Assembly: GCA_910589055.1 (NCBI GenBank)
Contig: CAJURN010000022.1
Span: forward strand, 1-52,536
Direction: 5' to 3'
DNA length: 52,536 nt
Source: an uncultured Muribaculaceae bacterium
Lineage (GTDB): Bacteria; Bacteroidota; Bacteroidia; Bacteroidales; Muribaculaceae
A model generated the notes under the pieces. That model was not told the origin of the DNA, did not search any database, and was given only the letters and a program-made list of their open reading frames with translations. Within the stretch, counting starts at the first letter, position 1. Each line of letters starts with the position of its first letter. The position numbers and the translations under genes were made by a program. Below, in pieces: positions 1-7,971 of the stretch.

Positions 1-64
1 TCTTTCCTGATCCGGTAAGGGCGAACCTCTTTTTGGCACCGGAATTAGTCTTAACCTTGGGCAT
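1..64 (-). CDS. rpmI: 50S ribosomal protein L35, N-terminal part
   Basis: The reverse strand from the ATG at 64 reads MPKVKTNSGAKKRFALTGSGK and runs off the window edge. This is the characteristic N-terminus of bacterial L35, a small basic protein of the large ribosomal subunit (normally about 65 residues). It lies 60 bp downstream of infC in the conserved thrS-infC-rpmI-rplT order, so rplT is expected just outside the window. In many bacteria this part of the operon is repressed by L20; no such leader structure could be confirmed in the 60-bp gap. Only 21 codons are visible. Confidence 0.93.
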   Translation of the reverse strand, partial: MPKVKTNSGAKKRFALTGSGK

Positions 65-124
65 TTTGTTTGTTTGTTAAATAATTAATTCGAGTAATAT
101 AATTGTCTGCCAACCCGTGACAGA

Positions 125-745
125 TTATTTCTTTTTGGGTGAGAGCATGATAATCATTCTCTTTCCTTCGAGCACGGGCATCTGCTCTACCTTTCCGTAT
201 TCTTCGAGGTCGTTGGCGAAGCGGAGCAAAAGCACCTCGCCCTGTTCCTTGAAGAGGATGGAGCGTCCTTTGAAGAATACGTAGGCCTTGACCTTGGCGC
301 CTTCCTGAAGGAAGCCGATGGCATGCTTGAGCTTGAAGTTGTAGTCGTGGTCGTCGGTCTGGGGTCCGAAACGGATTTCCTTAACAACAACCTTGGTGGC
401 CTTGGCTTTGATTTCCTTGGCTTTTTTCTTCTGCTGATAGAGATACTTCTGGTAGTCGAGTATCTTGCACACCGGAGGTTCGGCGTTGGGGGAGATTTCC
501 ACCAGGTCGAGTTCCTGCTCTTCGGCTATTTTGAGTGCCTCATGGATGGAATAGATTCCGGGGGTGACGTTGTCGCCGACGAGACGCACTTCGCGGGCAC
601 GGATGTGCTCGTTGATATTATTCGGAGCCTGCTTGGCACCGGGGCGTCCGCCGTCGCGGCGCGGACCGCGGGGACCGTTGTTGCCGCCGTTTCCGCCGGC
701 ATGAACCGGACGAGGTCCGGGATTGTAAGGAGGTTTTTTATCCAT
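125..745 (-). CDS. infC: Translation initiation factor IF-3
   Basis: IF-3 binds the 30S subunit, prevents premature 50S joining and proofreads initiator-tRNA and start codon choice. The IF3 N domain begins near residue 44 (NINEHIRAREVRLVGDN) with the typical PPVCKILDYQKYLYQQKKK linker, and the C domain follows (VVVKEIRFGPQ, then HAIGFLQEGAKVKAYVFFKGR). At 206 aa it is about 30 residues longer than usual. The excess is a disordered N-terminal tail rich in Gly, Pro, Arg and Asn (residues about 4-43). The ATG at 745 lies 8 bp after the thrS stop, so translation is probably coupled. A rarer start at about codon 43 (AAT/ATC region) cannot be excluded, since E. coli infC uses a non-AUG start. Confidence 0.95.
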   Translation of the reverse strand: MDKKPPYNPGPRPVHAGGNGGNNGPRGPRRDGGRPGAKQAPNNINEHIRAREVRLVGDNVTPGIYSIHEALKIAEEQELDLVEISPNAEPPVCKILDYQKYLYQQKKKAKEIKAKATKVVVKEIRFGPQTDDHDYNFKLKHAIGFLQEGAKVKAYVFFKGRSILFKEQGEVLLLRFANDLEEYGKVEQMPVLEGKRMIIMLSPKKK

Positions 746-753
746 TCAGAGGT

Positions 754-2691
754 TTATTGGTTTGTCATTTCCTTGACTTCGCGAGCCAAAAGTTCTGCAA
801 AGTTAGCAATTTTCATCGAACCTTTGTCACCTTCGCCCTGTTTTCTTACGGAAACTTCGCCATTTTGCTGTTCTTTTTCACCCACAATGAGCATGTAGGG
901 GATTCGCTTGAGCTCGTTGTCGCGGATTTTCTTTCCGATTTTTTCGTTGCGGTCGTCAACCACGGCGCGGAGGTCGGCTTCCTCGAGTGCTGCGGCAACT
1001 TCAGCGGCATATGCGTTGAATTTCTCGCTGATGGGGAGGATTACGACCTGCTCGGGAGCGAGCCACAGGGGGAAGCGTCCGGCGGTGTGTTCGAGAAGCA
1101 CGGCCACGAAGCGTTCCATCGAGCCGAAGGGTGCGCGGTGAATCATCACGGGACGATGCTTCTTGTTGTCGGCGCCGGTGTATTCGAGTTCGAAACGTTC
1201 GGGAAGGTTGTAGTCAACCTGGATTGTTCCGAGCTGCCAGCGGCGACCGAGGGCATCTTTCACCATGAAGTCGAGCTTGGGGCCATAGAAAGCGGCCTCA
1301 CCGAGTTCGGTGCGGGCGTTGAGTCCTTTTTCCTTGCAGGCCTCGATGATGGCGTTTTCGGCGAGGTGCCAGTTTTCGTCACTGCCGATATATTTTTCCT
1401 TGTGAGCCGGATCGCGAAGCGAAATCTGGGCTTCGAAGTTTTCAAATTTGAGTGCCTTGAAGATGTAGAAGATGATATCCATCACTTTGAGGAACTCATC
1501 CTTGATCTGGTCGGGGGCACAGTAGATGTGGGCGTCGTCCTGCGTAAAGCCGCGCACACGTGTGAGTCCGTGGAGCTCACCACTCTGCTCGTAGCGGTAC
1601 ACTGTTCCGAACTCGGCCAGGCGCAGGGGCAGGTCACGGTAGGAACGGGGAAGCGCGCGGAAAATTTCGCAGTGGTGAGGGCAGTTCATCGGTTTGAGCA
1701 GGTATTCCTCGCCTTCCTCGGGGGTGTGGATGGGCTGGAAGGAATCCTTTCCGTACTTGGCATAGTGGCCGGAAGTAACGTAGAGGGCTTTGTTACCGAT
1801 ATGGGGAGTGATTACCTGAAGGTAACCGTACTTGCGCTGAATCTTGCGGAGGAACTGCTCGAGACGGTCGCGCAGGGCGGCTCCCTTGGGAAGCCACAGG
1901 GGAAGTCCCTGGCCTACGTTTGCCGAGAAGGCGAAGAGTTCCATTTCCTTGCCGAGCTTGCGGTGGTCGCGCTTCTTCGCTTCCTCGATGAGGGCGAGGT
2001 ATTCGTCGAGCATCGACTTCTTGGGGAAGGAGATACCGTAGACGCGCACAAGCTGGTTGCGTTTTTCATCGCCGCGCCAGTAAGCACCGGCGAGGGATGT
2101 GATTTTCACGGCCTTGATGGGAGCCGTGGTGGGGATGTGCGGACCGCGGCAAAGGTCGGTGAAAGAGCCTTGGGTGTAGGTGGTGATGTGGCCGTCTTCA
2201 AGTTCGCTGATAAGCTCGCACTTGTAGGTCTCGCCACGGTCGCCGAACATCTTGAGGGCGTCAGCCTTGGAAATGTCGGCGCGACGGATTTCCTGATTTT
2301 CACGGGCAAGCTCAAGCATGCGCTTCTCAATCTTGGCGAAATCATCGTCGGTGAGCTTGTGCTCTCCGGGGTCGATGTCATAGTAGAAGCCGTTTTCGAC
2401 AGCCGGGCCGATACCGAATTTCACGCCGGGATAAAGCTCCTGGAGAGCTTCGGCGAGAAGGTGTGCGGAGCTGTGCCAGAAAGCATGCTTGCCCTCGGGG
2501 TCGTCCCATTTGAAAAGTTTCAGTGCGGCATCTTCAGTCACAGGGCGGGAAAGGTCCCATTCCTGACCGTTGACGGAGGCTGCAAGAACTTCCTTTGCCA
2601 GACGGGGGCTGATGGATTCTGCAATCTGAAGGGGAGTAACGCCTGCTTCAAACTGCTTTACGCTATTATCGGGAAATGTGATATTAATCAT
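754..2691 (-). CDS. thrS: Threonyl-tRNA synthetase
   Basis: Charges tRNA-Thr in the cytoplasm. The 645-aa protein has the standard order: N-terminal TGS domain (MINITFPDNSVKQFEAG), editing domain with the HSSAHLLAEAL zinc/editing motif near residue 73, class II catalytic core with the zinc-binding MNCPHHCEIFR stretch, motif 3 (HRAPFGSMERF), and a C-terminal anticodon-binding domain. Full length with no break. First gene of thrS-infC-rpmI; a TAnnTTTG promoter lies 64-79 bp upstream. Its 168-bp upstream gap holds only a short hairpin (CAGAC/GTCTG), with no obvious T-box, which fits the Bacteroidetes. Confidence 0.98.
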   Translation of the reverse strand: MINITFPDNSVKQFEAGVTPLQIAESISPRLAKEVLAASVNGQEWDLSRPVTEDAALKLFKWDDPEGKHAFWHSSAHLLAEALQELYPGVKFGIGPAVENGFYYDIDPGEHKLTDDDFAKIEKRMLELARENQEIRRADISKADALKMFGDRGETYKCELISELEDGHITTYTQGSFTDLCRGPHIPTTAPIKAVKITSLAGAYWRGDEKRNQLVRVYGISFPKKSMLDEYLALIEEAKKRDHRKLGKEMELFAFSANVGQGLPLWLPKGAALRDRLEQFLRKIQRKYGYLQVITPHIGNKALYVTSGHYAKYGKDSFQPIHTPEEGEEYLLKPMNCPHHCEIFRALPRSYRDLPLRLAEFGTVYRYEQSGELHGLTRVRGFTQDDAHIYCAPDQIKDEFLKVMDIIFYIFKALKFENFEAQISLRDPAHKEKYIGSDENWHLAENAIIEACKEKGLNARTELGEAAFYGPKLDFMVKDALGRRWQLGTIQVDYNLPERFELEYTGADNKKHRPVMIHRAPFGSMERFVAVLLEHTAGRFPLWLAPEQVVILPISEKFNAYAAEVAAALEEADLRAVVDDRNEKIGKKIRDNELKRIPYMLIVGEKEQQNGEVSVRKQGEGDKGSMKIANFAELLAREVKEMTNQ

Positions 2692-2754
2692 AACAACTCA
2701 TTATTATTGAGCCAATTACAGACAAATCCGTCTGAACCGGCCAAAACTCACGCG

Positions 2755-2770
2755 CAAAGGTACAAAATTA
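2755..2770 (-). promoter_or_regulatory. Two overlapping -7 boxes for thrS operon
   Basis: On the minus strand two adjacent matches to the Bacteroidetes -7 element TAnnTTTG occur: TAATTTTG (2770-2763) and TACCTTTG (2762-2755). Either would give a leader of about 60-70 nt before the thrS ATG. The -33 element is weak (TTGC-like at 2797-2794). Inference from motif and position only. Confidence 0.5.
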
Positions 2771-2859
2771 TTTCCGAATTTCCACCCACTGATGCAAGAT
2801 TTATTACAGCAAAAAGTTATCGGTCAAGAGTAAAAAGTGGATTGCGGAAAGTATGCTTC

Positions 2860-3777
2860 TCACGTCCACTTGCGGGCGAGCTTGAGAAGTGCGGAACTCA
2901 AATCCTGCTCTTCCTTGTCGTAGGAATTGGTGTAGGACTGGAATTCGGCAAGTTTGCGCGCCGTCAGACGTGTGAAGGTGAAGCTCTCGCTGTGGAGCGA
3001 GCCTGTGAACAGCCGGCTGAAATGGATGGCGGCCTCCTTTCGGCTCGCCACCTCGATTGTTGCCACCGTGTCCTTGCGCTCTTTGGGGCGGTTTTTGTTC
3101 ACCTTGAAAACATACTCGTCGCCGCGGCGGATAATCGAGCAGAATCCGGCGCTGTTGAGACGGTCGTACTCGTCCTTGGCTACGGCAAACAACTCATCAA
3201 ACCGAGCCTTGACATCGGCAAAGGGAGCGCCGGGAGCAAAGCCTTCCGACGCGGCGAACATATTATATAATATATGAAAGCATTTCAGGGTGTTGGCAGT
3301 GTCGTACGACGCCGAATGTTCGAGCTCCGGATCAAGCTCGAGGCCAAGCTCGGTGCAGCATTTTTCAAGACTTATATGAAATGAATAGTCGAGGTCGTGG
3401 GAGCGTCCGTAGACAAGCCAGAACCAATCGCGAAGCTCCAGGATTTCCTTTTTCCGCAATCCTTTCACTCCTTCGCGCGCCAGTTTGGGAATATCATTCT
3501 CAGCCACAGCGAAGCCAAGGATATGGCTGCAGCGGTCGAAAAGCGGCTGAATCTCACCGAGGCTCTCGCTGAAGCGCGGCGCCGTGCTCACATCATCGGG
3601 TGTGATGCCGTGAATCGACGTGTCCCAGCGCGTGAGGGTAGCGGGCTTGAAACGTCGGCTGTAAATCTCAGCGCCCGAGAAGTCGAACACCGAAAGTTCT
3701 ATCATTTCAATACCATTTGCAAATTCAGCGTCGAGACACAGGCAGTCCGGCGCTTCCACAATGCTTGTTTCTTCCAT
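2860..3777 (-). CDS. DnaQ-fold (DEDDh) 3'-5' exonuclease family protein
   Basis: The first 170 residues look like a DEDDh exonuclease: Exo I is LDAEF (D16, E18), Exo II is AENDIPKL (D95) and Exo III is HSASYDTANT (H154, D159). Proteins of this fold remove nucleotides from 3' ends of DNA or RNA using two metal ions. The remaining 135 residues match no domain I recognise and include basic stretches (NKNRPKERKD). The protein is too divergent for a confident epsilon-subunit call; a structure-specific or RNA exonuclease is equally possible. It is a single gene, divergent from pyrB, and no -7 box was found for it. Confidence 0.75.
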   Translation of the reverse strand: MEETSIVEAPDCLCLDAEFANGIEMIELSVFDFSGAEIYSRRFKPATLTRWDTSIHGITPDDVSTAPRFSESLGEIQPLFDRCSHILGFAVAENDIPKLAREGVKGLRKKEILELRDWFWLVYGRSHDLDYSFHISLEKCCTELGLELDPELEHSASYDTANTLKCFHILYNMFAASEGFAPGAPFADVKARFDELFAVAKDEYDRLNSAGFCSIIRRGDEYVFKVNKNRPKERKDTVATIEVASRKEAAIHFSRLFTGSLHSESFTFTRLTARKLAEFQSYTNSYDKEEQDLSSALLKLARKWT

Positions 3778-3896
3778 ACACTATATAAATACTACTATAC
3801 GATATAAAAGACGCGCAAGGCGGCGTATTATTACATGAGGGATAAGATTTTTGTCGAAATTCGTTGCGACGCGGTATGTAATTCATGAAAAAGTTG

Positions 3897-3904
3897 TAAA
3901 TTTG
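3897..3904 (+). promoter_or_regulatory. -7 box for the pyrB operon
   Basis: TAAATTTG matches TAnnTTTG exactly, 38 bp before the chosen pyrB ATG. Because the box ends on the in-frame GTG at 3904, that GTG cannot be the translation start if this promoter is used; this supports the start at 3943. Confidence 0.6.
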
Positions 3905-3942
3905 TGCATTCAAAAATTTATCCCCCAAAAAAGACTTCGGCA

Positions 3943-4875
3943 ATGAACACCAGCAGTCTTGTCTCAATCGCAGACATCTCCAAACAGCAGATGCTCGACC
4001 TATTGGAGCGGGCAAAATACTTTGAGGAACATCCCTCGAGCGACCTTTTGAACGGGCGAGTCGTAGCGACGCTCTTTTTCGAGCCGTCAACACGAACTCG
4101 CCTTAGTTTTGAAACTGCCGTTAACCGCCTCGGCGGACGTGTAATCGGATTCTCCGACGCATCCACCTCGAGCACATCCAAAGGCGAGACTCTGAAGGAC
4201 ACGATAAAAATGGTGTCGAACTACGTCGACCTCATCGTAATGCGCCACCACCTTGAAGGCGCCGCCCGATATGCCACAGAAGTGACCGACGTGCCAGTCA
4301 TCAATGCCGGAGACGGAGCCAACCAGCATCCGTCGCAGACGATGCTCGACCTCTACTCCATCCTCAAGACTCAGGGGACACTCGAAAATCTCACCATCAC
4401 CATGGTGGGCGACCTGAAATACGGACGCACCGTGCACTCGCTGCTCATGGCGATGCAGTACTTCAACCCCACATTCCGCTTCGTGGCTTGCGACGAGCTG
4501 AGGATGCCCAAGGAGTACCGCGACTTCTGCGACGCGAACGGAATAAAATACACCGAGCACACCGATTTCTCACCCGAGGTAATCAACTCGAGCGACATCA
4601 TATATATGACGCGCGTACAGCGTGAGCGCTTCTCCGACGTGATGGAGTATGAAAAGGTGAAGAACCTCTACAACCTGCGCAACGCCATGCTCGCCGACTC
4701 AAAGCCGAATCTGAAAATCCTGCATCCGCTGCCGCGTGTCAATGAAATCGACATCGACGTGGACGACAACCCCAAGGCATACTACTTCGAGCAGGCCCGC
4801 AACGGCGTTTTCGCCCGCCAGGCCATCATCACAACCGCACTTGGAATAGAAATCCCGTCGGCCGACAAAGCCTGA
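3943..4875 (+). CDS. pyrB: Aspartate carbamoyltransferase, catalytic subunit
   Basis: Catalyses carbamoyl phosphate + L-aspartate to N-carbamoyl-L-aspartate, the committed step of pyrimidine synthesis. The 310-aa protein carries the carbamoyl-phosphate loop FEPSTRTRLSF (residues 46-56), the HHLEGA and HPSQTMLDLY motifs, and the C-terminal HPLPRVNEID (from 261). An earlier in-frame GTG at 3904 was rejected because it overlaps the -7 box; MNTSSLVS at 3943 is the likely start. It is followed by pyrI, so the enzyme should be the E. coli-type allosteric dodecamer with ATP/CTP control. Confidence 0.97.
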   Translation: MNTSSLVSIADISKQQMLDLLERAKYFEEHPSSDLLNGRVVATLFFEPSTRTRLSFETAVNRLGGRVIGFSDASTSSTSKGETLKDTIKMVSNYVDLIVMRHHLEGAARYATEVTDVPVINAGDGANQHPSQTMLDLYSILKTQGTLENLTITMVGDLKYGRTVHSLLMAMQYFNPTFRFVACDELRMPKEYRDFCDANGIKYTEHTDFSPEVINSSDIIYMTRVQRERFSDVMEYEKVKNLYNLRNAMLADSKPNLKILHPLPRVNEIDIDVDDNPKAYYFEQARNGVFARQAIITTALGIEIPSADKA

Positions 4876-4918
4876 TGCCTCACCGACACAGTCAAACACA
4901 CTTTTTTCAATTCAAGAC

Positions 4919-5383
4919 ATGGAAAAGAAAGAACTCGCCGTGGCCGCCCTGCGCAACGGCACCGTAATAGACCACATCCCGTCGGCAGCGCTTTTCGACG
5001 CCGTGAGAATCCTCGGACTCGAAAACCTTGACACCAACGTTACCATAGGCTACAACCTCGAGAGCAAAAAACTCGGCCGCAAAGGCATCATCAAGGTGGC
5101 CGACACAGAATTCAGCGAGGACATCCTCAACCGAATCGCCATCATCGCTCCGACCGCGGTCGTGAACACCATCCGCAACTTCGAGGTGGCCTCGAAGCGC
5201 CGTGTCCAGCTCCCGGATGTGCTGTCGGGAATCGTGCGCTGCGCCAACCCCAAGTGTATCACCAACAATGAGCCGATGCACACACGCTTTATCGTGACCG
5301 AACGCACCGACGACGGCGACGTGACTCTGCGCTGCCACTACTGCAACCACGCCGTCAAAGGCAAGAAAGCCCAGATTGTGTGA
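4919..5383 (+). CDS. pyrI: Aspartate carbamoyltransferase, regulatory subunit
   Basis: The regulatory chain binds CTP/UTP or ATP and transmits the allosteric effect to PyrB. The 154-aa protein has the allosteric domain (LAVAALRNGTVIDHIPS) and the C-terminal zinc domain with the four cysteines in CANPKC (C-x4-C) and CHYC (C-x2-C), which holds the contact to the catalytic chain. It starts 43 bp after pyrB, and its TGA shares one base with the ATG of the next gene. Confidence 0.97.
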   Translation: MEKKELAVAALRNGTVIDHIPSAALFDAVRILGLENLDTNVTIGYNLESKKLGRKGIIKVADTEFSEDILNRIAIIAPTAVVNTIRNFEVASKRRVQLPDVLSGIVRCANPKCITNNEPMHTRFIVTERTDDGDVTLRCHYCNHAVKGKKAQIV

Positions 5384-5946
5384 TGAAGCAGGTCTGGAAA
5401 CCGGGCACACTCGTCTACCCTCTTCCGGCAGTGATTGTGAGTTGCGGCACAATGGAGGAAAGCAACCTCATCACCATTGCCTGGACCGGTACCGTGTGCA
5501 CCAATCCGGCCATGCTCTATATCTCGGTACGCCCCGAGCGCCACTCCTACGGCATAATAATGCGTGAGATGGAATTTACCGTCAACCTCACCACCGCGGC
5601 GATGGCACGCGCCACCGACTTCTGCGGGGTACGTTCGGGACGCGACTGCGACAAGTGGAAAGAAACCGGACTTACGCCTGTTCCCGGCGTAGGATGCCGC
5701 TGCCCTTCTATTGCCGAGTCGCCCATCTCAATAGAATGTCGCGTTAAATCCGTGACCGCACTCGGGAGCCACGACATGATAATTGCCGAAGTCGTGGACG
5801 TACTGGCCGACGAGAGATACATCGACCCCGAAACAGGTCGTTTCTGCCTCGAGAAGGCCGGACTGATGGCTTACAGCCACGGTGCATATCACGCCCTCGG
5901 CGACTACCTGGGCCACTTCGGCTTCTCTGTAAAGAAAAAGAAATAA
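5383..5946 (+). CDS. Flavin reductase family protein
   Basis: A 187-aa protein of the flavin reductase/flavoredoxin (split-barrel FMN-binding) family: KPGTLVYPLPAVIVSCG, then TIAWTGTVCTNPAMLYISVRP and a conserved FTVNLTTAAM segment. Family members bind FMN and pass electrons to partner proteins; the partner here is unknown. The ATG at 5383 overlaps the pyrI stop by one base (TGATG), a stronger choice than the GTG one codon earlier. Its place in a pyrimidine/one-carbon operon does not point to a specific substrate. Ends in a lysine-rich tail. Confidence 0.85.
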   Translation: MKQVWKPGTLVYPLPAVIVSCGTMEESNLITIAWTGTVCTNPAMLYISVRPERHSYGIIMREMEFTVNLTTAAMARATDFCGVRSGRDCDKWKETGLTPVPGVGCRCPSIAESPISIECRVKSVTALGSHDMIIAEVVDVLADERYIDPETGRFCLEKAGLMAYSHGAYHALGDYLGHFGFSVKKKK

Positions 5947-5983
5947 ACTCATCGAAACATTAGCAACCCCTTAATATATTGTA

Positions 5984-7258
5984 ATGGATTCAGCCGTATT
6001 TGAACTTATCGAGCGCGAACATCGCCGCCAGAAAGAAGGCATCGAACTTATTGCCTCCGAAAATTATGTCAGCGACGACGTAATGCGAGCCATGGGCTCA
6101 TGTCTGACTAACAAGTATGCCGAAGGCTATCCCGGACGCCGCTACTATGGCGGATGTCAGGTGGTGGACCAGGTGGAACAACTCGCCATCGACCGCGTGA
6201 AGGAACTCTTCGGTGCAGAATATGCCAACGTTCAGCCCCACTCAGGCGCACAGGCTAATATGGCTGTGTTCATGGCCTGCCTTAACGCCGGTGACAAATT
6301 CATCGGTCTGAACCTATCCCACGGCGGACACCTCTCGCACGGAAGCCCCGTAAACTTCTCGGGACTCATGTTCCAGGCACTCGAATACAACGTTGACGCC
6401 GAGACAGGACGTGTCGACTACGACGCCTTCGAGGAAGTTTGCCGCCGCGAACGTCCCAAACTGATTATCGGCGGAGCAAGCGCTTACAGCCGCGAATGGG
6501 ACTATGCACGCATGCGTAAGGTAGCCGACGAAATCGGTGCCATTTTCATGGTGGACATGGCTCACCCCGCCGGACTCATCGCCGCCGGACTTCTCGAGAA
6601 TCCTCTCAAATATGCCCACATCGTAACCTCGACAACCCACAAGACCCTCCGCGGCCCGCGCGGCGGCATTATCCTCATGGGCAAGGACTTCGTGAACCCC
6701 TGGGGAAAGAAAAGCCCCAAGGGCGAACCGCGCATGATGTCGCAGCTGCTCGACTCGGCAGTTTTCCCCGGCGTACAGGGTGGACCGCTCGAGCATGTAA
6801 TCGCAGCCAAGGCCGTAGCGTTCGGCGAAGCTCTGAAGCCCTCTTTCACCGAATATCAGAAGCAGGTGCAGGCCAACGCCCGCGTAATGGCTCAAGCACT
6901 TGTCGACAAAGGTTATAAGATTGTTTCCGGCGGTACCGACAACCACTGCATCCTCGTTGACCTCCGCACAAAATTCCCCGAACTCACCGGTAAGGTGGCC
7001 GAACGCGTGCTCGTGGAAGCTGACATCACTGCCAACAAGAACATGGTGCCCTTCGACAGCCGTTCGCCTTTCCAGACCTCCGGTATCCGTCTCGGCACCC
7101 CGGCCATCACAACCCGCGGCGTGAAGGAAGACCTCATGGGTGAAATCGTGGAAATGATCGACACCGTACTGTCCGACACCGACAACCCTGCCACCATCGC
7201 CGCCGTAAAGGCCAAGGTGAACGCTACCATGGATAAATATCCCATCTTCGCATGGTAA
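5984..7258 (+). CDS. glyA: Serine hydroxymethyltransferase
   Basis: PLP enzyme interconverting serine + tetrahydrofolate and glycine + methylene-THF, the main one-carbon source for thymidylate and purines. The 424-aa chain has the N-terminal IELIASENYVS motif, the GYPGRRYYGGCQVVD segment, and the PLP lysine in VTSTTHKTLRGPRGG. Full length. It starts 37 bp after the flavin reductase gene, and its last codons overlap the ispD start by 7 bp. Confidence 0.98.
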   Translation: MDSAVFELIEREHRRQKEGIELIASENYVSDDVMRAMGSCLTNKYAEGYPGRRYYGGCQVVDQVEQLAIDRVKELFGAEYANVQPHSGAQANMAVFMACLNAGDKFIGLNLSHGGHLSHGSPVNFSGLMFQALEYNVDAETGRVDYDAFEEVCRRERPKLIIGGASAYSREWDYARMRKVADEIGAIFMVDMAHPAGLIAAGLLENPLKYAHIVTSTTHKTLRGPRGGIILMGKDFVNPWGKKSPKGEPRMMSQLLDSAVFPGVQGGPLEHVIAAKAVAFGEALKPSFTEYQKQVQANARVMAQALVDKGYKIVSGGTDNHCILVDLRTKFPELTGKVAERVLVEADITANKNMVPFDSRSPFQTSGIRLGTPAITTRGVKEDLMGEIVEMIDTVLSDTDNPATIAAVKAKVNATMDKYPIFAW

Positions 7259-7971
7259 GCCGACAGGGCAAGACATACGTTATTATTGTAGCTGCAGGCA
7301 GCGGGATGCGTTTCGGCGCCCCGCTGCCCAAGCAGTATACCATGCTTATGGGACGACCGGTGCTGGTTCATACGATTGAAGCGTTCCGTCGCCTGCTACC
7401 CGAGGCCGAAATAGCCGTGGCAATCAACCCCGACTACGAACGTCTCTGGACCGACCTGTGGGCCACCCACGGCCATGGAGACATGCCGCAGACCGTATAT
7501 GGCGGCGCAAGCCGTGCCGAATCGGTCTACAACGCTATTCGCGCCCTCGACCCGGAAGACGATTCCGTGGTGATGGTACATGACGGCGCACGCCCTGTCG
7601 TGTCCGGAAAACTAATATCAGGACTTTTCGTAGCGCTCGACGCAGGCGAGGCAGCCGTTCCGGCAATTGTCGAGACCGACACAATCAGGCGCGTAACCCC
7701 GACCGGTTCCGAGACCGTCGACCGCAGCAAATATTTCCGCGTGCAGACACCTCAGGCCTTCAAGGCATCACTGCTCAAAGCCGCATACAGCATGGCTCTC
7801 GAAGCCGGATTCGAAAAATTCACCGACGACGCTTCCGTGGCGGAAGCTCTCAGGCCCTCATGCGTCGCACTGACCGCAGGCGACGTCCGCAACATCAAGA
7901 TAACCCACCCCCTCGACCTTGCCGTGGCCGAGGTTTATCTCCGCGCCGACAATCCTGAAGCCGATGCTTAG
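7252..7971 (+). CDS. ispD: 2-C-methyl-D-erythritol 4-phosphate cytidylyltransferase
   Basis: Third enzyme of the MEP isoprenoid pathway: MEP + CTP to CDP-methylerythritol. The 239-aa protein shows the nucleotidyltransferase signature IIVAAGSGMRFGAPLPKQY, the VYGGASRAESVYNA segment and VHDGARPVV. The ATG at 7252 sits inside the end of glyA (7-bp overlap with the glyA stop region), and the gene itself overlaps the recG start, so all three are probably co-translated. Confidence 0.96.
   Translation: MVSRQGKTYVIIVAAGSGMRFGAPLPKQYTMLMGRPVLVHTIEAFRRLLPEAEIAVAINPDYERLWTDLWATHGHGDMPQTVYGGASRAESVYNAIRALDPEDDSVVMVHDGARPVVSGKLISGLFVALDAGEAAVPAIVETDTIRRVTPTGSETVDRSKYFRVQTPQAFKASLLKAAYSMALEAGFEKFTDDASVAEALRPSCVALTAGDVRNIKITHPLDLAVAEVYLRADNPEADA

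Noticed and set aside
757..3270. 837-codon open frame on the plus strand across thrS
   Set aside because: It is antisense to thrS and the exonuclease; both have clear motifs, and the frame reads no recognisable domain. Long antisense frames are common with this codon usage.
3904..3942. N-terminal extension of pyrB from a GTG
   Set aside because: The GTG is the last base of the -7 box, so it could not be in an mRNA made from that promoter, and the family starts near the ATG at 3943.
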